Origin: Tyto alba
Taxonomy: Eukaryota; Chordata; Aves; Strigiformes; Tytonidae
Assembly (NCBI RefSeq): GCF_018691265.1
Contig: NW_024881321.1
Coordinates: forward strand, 26,323,698 to 26,387,697
Reading direction: 5' to 3'
DNA length: 64,000 nt
Positions 61,480 through 64,000 of this stretch are shown one piece after another. Below the pieces are notes generated by a model, which saw only the letters and a program-made list of their open reading frames with translations, was not told the DNA's origin and searched no databases. Position 1 is the first letter of the stretch. Every line of letters starts with the position of its first letter. A program made the translations under genes and the position numbers.

Positions 61480-62420
61480 GATCACAGAATGATAGAATAG
61501 TTTGTGTTTGAAGGGACCTTTAAAGATCATCTAGTCCAATCACCCTGCAATGAGCAAGGACATCTTCAACTAAATCAGGTTGTTCAGAGCCCTGCCCAGC
61601 CTGACCTTGAATATTTCCAGGTATCAGTCATCCACCACCTTTCTGGGCAACTTGTTCCAGTGTTTCACTATCCCCATTGTAAAAGATTTCTTCCTTATAT
61701 CTAGTCTAAATCTACATTCTTTCAGTTTAAAACCATTACCCCTTGTCCTACTGGAACAGGCAGTGCTAAAATGTCTGTCCCCATCTTTCTTATAAGTTCC
61801 TTTTAAGTATCGAAAGGCTGCAATAAGGTGTCTCTGGAGCCTTCTCTTCTCTAGTCTGAACAACCACAAATCTCTCAGCCTTTTGTCATAGGAAAGGTGT
61901 TCCATCCCTCTGACAGTTTTTTCTGGCCCTCCTCTGGACCAGTTCTAACAGGTCCATAGTTTTCCTGTGTTGAGGACTCCAGAGTTGAACACAGTTCTCC
62001 AGGTAGGGTCTCACCAGAGCGGAGTAGAAGGGGAGAATCACCTCCCTTGACCAGCTAGACACACTTCTTTTGATGAAGCCCAGTATACAGTTGACTTTCT
62101 GGTCTGTGAGCACACGTTGCTGGCTCATGTGCAGTTTTTCTTCCATCAGTACTCCAAAGGGCTGCTCTCAAACCCTTCATCCCCCAGCCAGTATTGATAC
62201 CAGGAGTTTCCCTGACCTAGGTCAGGATCTTGCACTCAGCCTTGTTGAACCTCATGAAGTTCACATGGGCCCACTTCTCGAGCTTGCCCAGATCCCTCTG
62301 GATGGCAATCTCAAGCATGTCAACTGCACCACTCAGCTTGGTGTCTGCAAACTTGCTGAGGGTGCACTCAATCCCACTGTCTATGTCATTGGTGAAGATA
62401 CTAAACTGTACTGTTCTCAA
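61480..62420 (-). mobile_element. CR1 LINE, 5'-truncated, antisense
   Basis: The plus strand opens GATCACAGAATGATAGAATA, then GAAGGGACCTTTAAAGATCA and CTAGTCCAATCACCCTGCAA, the reverse complement of the CR1 3' end. Reading the minus strand from 62420 gives [20 protein letters not shown], then [28 protein letters not shown] and ECKILT. Further on come VNCILGFIKRSVSSWSREV, LPFYSALVRPYLE and LWSPQHRKTMDLLELVQRRA, then FRLEKRRLQRHLIAAFRYLK. These are consecutive parts of CR1 ORF2 from the catalytic FADD-type block (FADT here) to the C terminus. At least two frameshifts are needed (frames 62217-62420, 61886-62146, 61624-61905), so it is dead. It is better preserved than the copies at 13560 and 31690, hence younger. 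Confidence 0.95.
61624..62420 (-). pseudogene. CR1 ORF2 C-terminal remnant in three frames
   Basis: Three overlapping minus-strand frames (62217-62420, 61886-62146, 61624-61905) together cover the reverse transcriptase end and C-terminal region of CR1 ORF2. The FADT in place of FADD alters the second catalytic aspartate of the polymerase. Start codons in each frame are accidental. It encodes no host function. Confidence 0.88.
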
Positions 62421-64000
62421 AATGTTGCAATGGCTTTTGGAACCACTTCATAATCATTTTGCAAAAGAAATAGATGGTTAAAATGCTATACTTGTAGTGA
62501 ATAACTACACTCCATTAATTTTTGTATTACATGTTTTTAACTTACCCTGCAGATAGAGCACTTAAGTTTGTACTTCATAATGACTATGTGGAGGAGTTAT
62601 AGAAAACACAATTATATGACATAAGAATGAAATGAGGAATAACATTTTCTATTATTATTTCTCCTTACATAAACACACAGTAAAGTCTCAAATGTAATTC
62701 TTGGAGAGCACCCTAAAGGGAGACACTGATTTCTATGTTAGAGGGAAAGTTACAATAAGAAAAAAATGTTTTTTGTTATATAATCTCTGTATTATGGATT
62801 AAGGTAACACTTTACTAAGTATTGTACAAAGTCTTGGAACTGCCAGTTTAGAAAAAAAAGTTTTGCAGCCTGTGGACAATGATGAAAAACTTAATTCTGA
62901 GGTCTTAGTAAACTGTCCATTATCATTCTTTAAAATAATTTTCTAACTAGTTAACAGAACTGGAACAGATTTTAATGGATATTAGATATTCAGTTTAATA
63001 GAATCAAGTCGTACCGCTTTAAAAATTTTTTACCCATTGCAGACATTGTAACTCACTATAAACTGTTCATCCTGTCATTAAGGATCCAGAGGTTTGGCTA
63101 CAATGCATTTGCAAAGTCTTCAAGAATAAAATGAATCTACTATGATCCTCTATTATGATGACAAGTAGCAATACAATTCTTCTCACTAAAGTGAGTTTAT
63201 ACATGCTTTTACAGTTTGTGAAGGATTTATTATGCTTGGCTGAACTTACACGGATAAAGTAGGAATCAGTCTGAATTTTAGCTGATACCTGAACTAGATC
63301 TGCTTTTCTTTCTTAGATTAACTCAGATAAGACTTTCTATTCTGTACACATTGTTACTAGTCTAGATTTATTGTAGAATCTATGCTTTTGTACTTGCTGC
63401 CATTGCAAGTTTTAAATGGCTACTCAGCAGATTTGTCAGTTGAGATCTGATGTTTCAAATTTGCTGACATTGTGGTTTAAAAAATATTGGATAAGCTGTC
63501 ATGTGTGTAGCAGGGCACTAACAGGAAGTCTTAGAATCTATGTCTTTCCACTCTGGATCTGTTTGTCAGTGCATGTCCTGAGGCACAAGTAACAGGAAAT
63601 CCCTTGAATGTTGGCAGATTTCCCATGTGTTGTACATTGTGCCAAACAGATGGAGGGCAAACTCACTGTGCTTCCTTCCTGAAAGAGACAGAGGGGAAAG
63701 GTCTAATAATGATCATATGAATGAATATCATTTCTGCTTGAAACATTTTCCAGAGAGAGCTATAGACAAGCAACAAGGTGGTATAACTGATTGCAGTCTG
63801 TAAATTAAAGAAATAAATACATCATAAAGTAGACCTTTCTAAAACTGAATAAGGAGGTCCCTGATTTAATTTTCTCTAATGAAGTCTGTGACAGGTATTT
63901 CTGATAGAGAGCTAGTAATATCATCAAACCCAAATATTAACATTTGAGAGATTAGCCTAAATCACCAACTTTTTTCCTTTTCTTAGAGTAGGGATTTTCT
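62421..64000. other. Non-genic DNA, no gene seen
   Basis: AT-rich sequence from the CR1 5' truncation point to the window edge, with no frame, RNA or transposon that I can support. Confidence 0.55.

Overview
This is a 64 kb stretch of AT-rich vertebrate nuclear DNA, almost certainly from a bird. The evidence is the repeat content. Several CR1 LINEs carry the typical 3' tail of ATTCTATGAT-like units, and there are long GC-rich ERVL-type LTRs of the sort common in avian genomes. No SINE, Alu, L1 or other mammalian signature was seen. Nothing resembles a bacterial or viral gene array. The species cannot be named from the sequence alone.

I could not support any host protein-coding gene, tRNA, rRNA or CRISPR array. 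Open frames outside transposons are short, AT-driven, and lack recognisable domains. The window is therefore a gene desert or the inside of a very large intron. Conserved non-coding elements may lie in the unannotated stretches, but that needs alignment to other birds.

Layout. 1-3310: single-copy-like DNA with a (TTTTG)n array. 3311-3854: degraded ERVL-type LTR, + strand. 8819-9837: LTR of a second, roughly 1.05 kb family (family B), - strand. 11371-11490: CR1 tail, - strand. 13560-14720: old CR1 body, + strand. 18097-19765: the longest CR1 copy, - strand, covering the reverse transcriptase region to the 3' tail. 26013-29018: a nest of CR1 fragments split by an antisense ERVL remnant (3' LTR, integrase and RNase H pieces). 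29525-29662: one or two CR1 tails, + strand. 31690-32700: old CR1, + strand. 44089-45155: family B LTR, + strand, with TATA-like box and polyadenylation signal. 49478-50518: family B LTR, - strand, with a perfect 5-bp target-site duplication TTTCC. 61480-62420: CR1, - strand. Simple repeats are scattered between.

Nothing here works together as a pathway. The history is one of repeated retrotransposition: old CR1 copies first, then ERVL insertions into or beside them, then reduction of most ERVs to lone LTRs. The clearest results are the nested CR1/ERVL block, where insertion order can be read directly, and the three solo LTRs of one family, which give two usable target-site duplications. No previously undescribed biological system was found.
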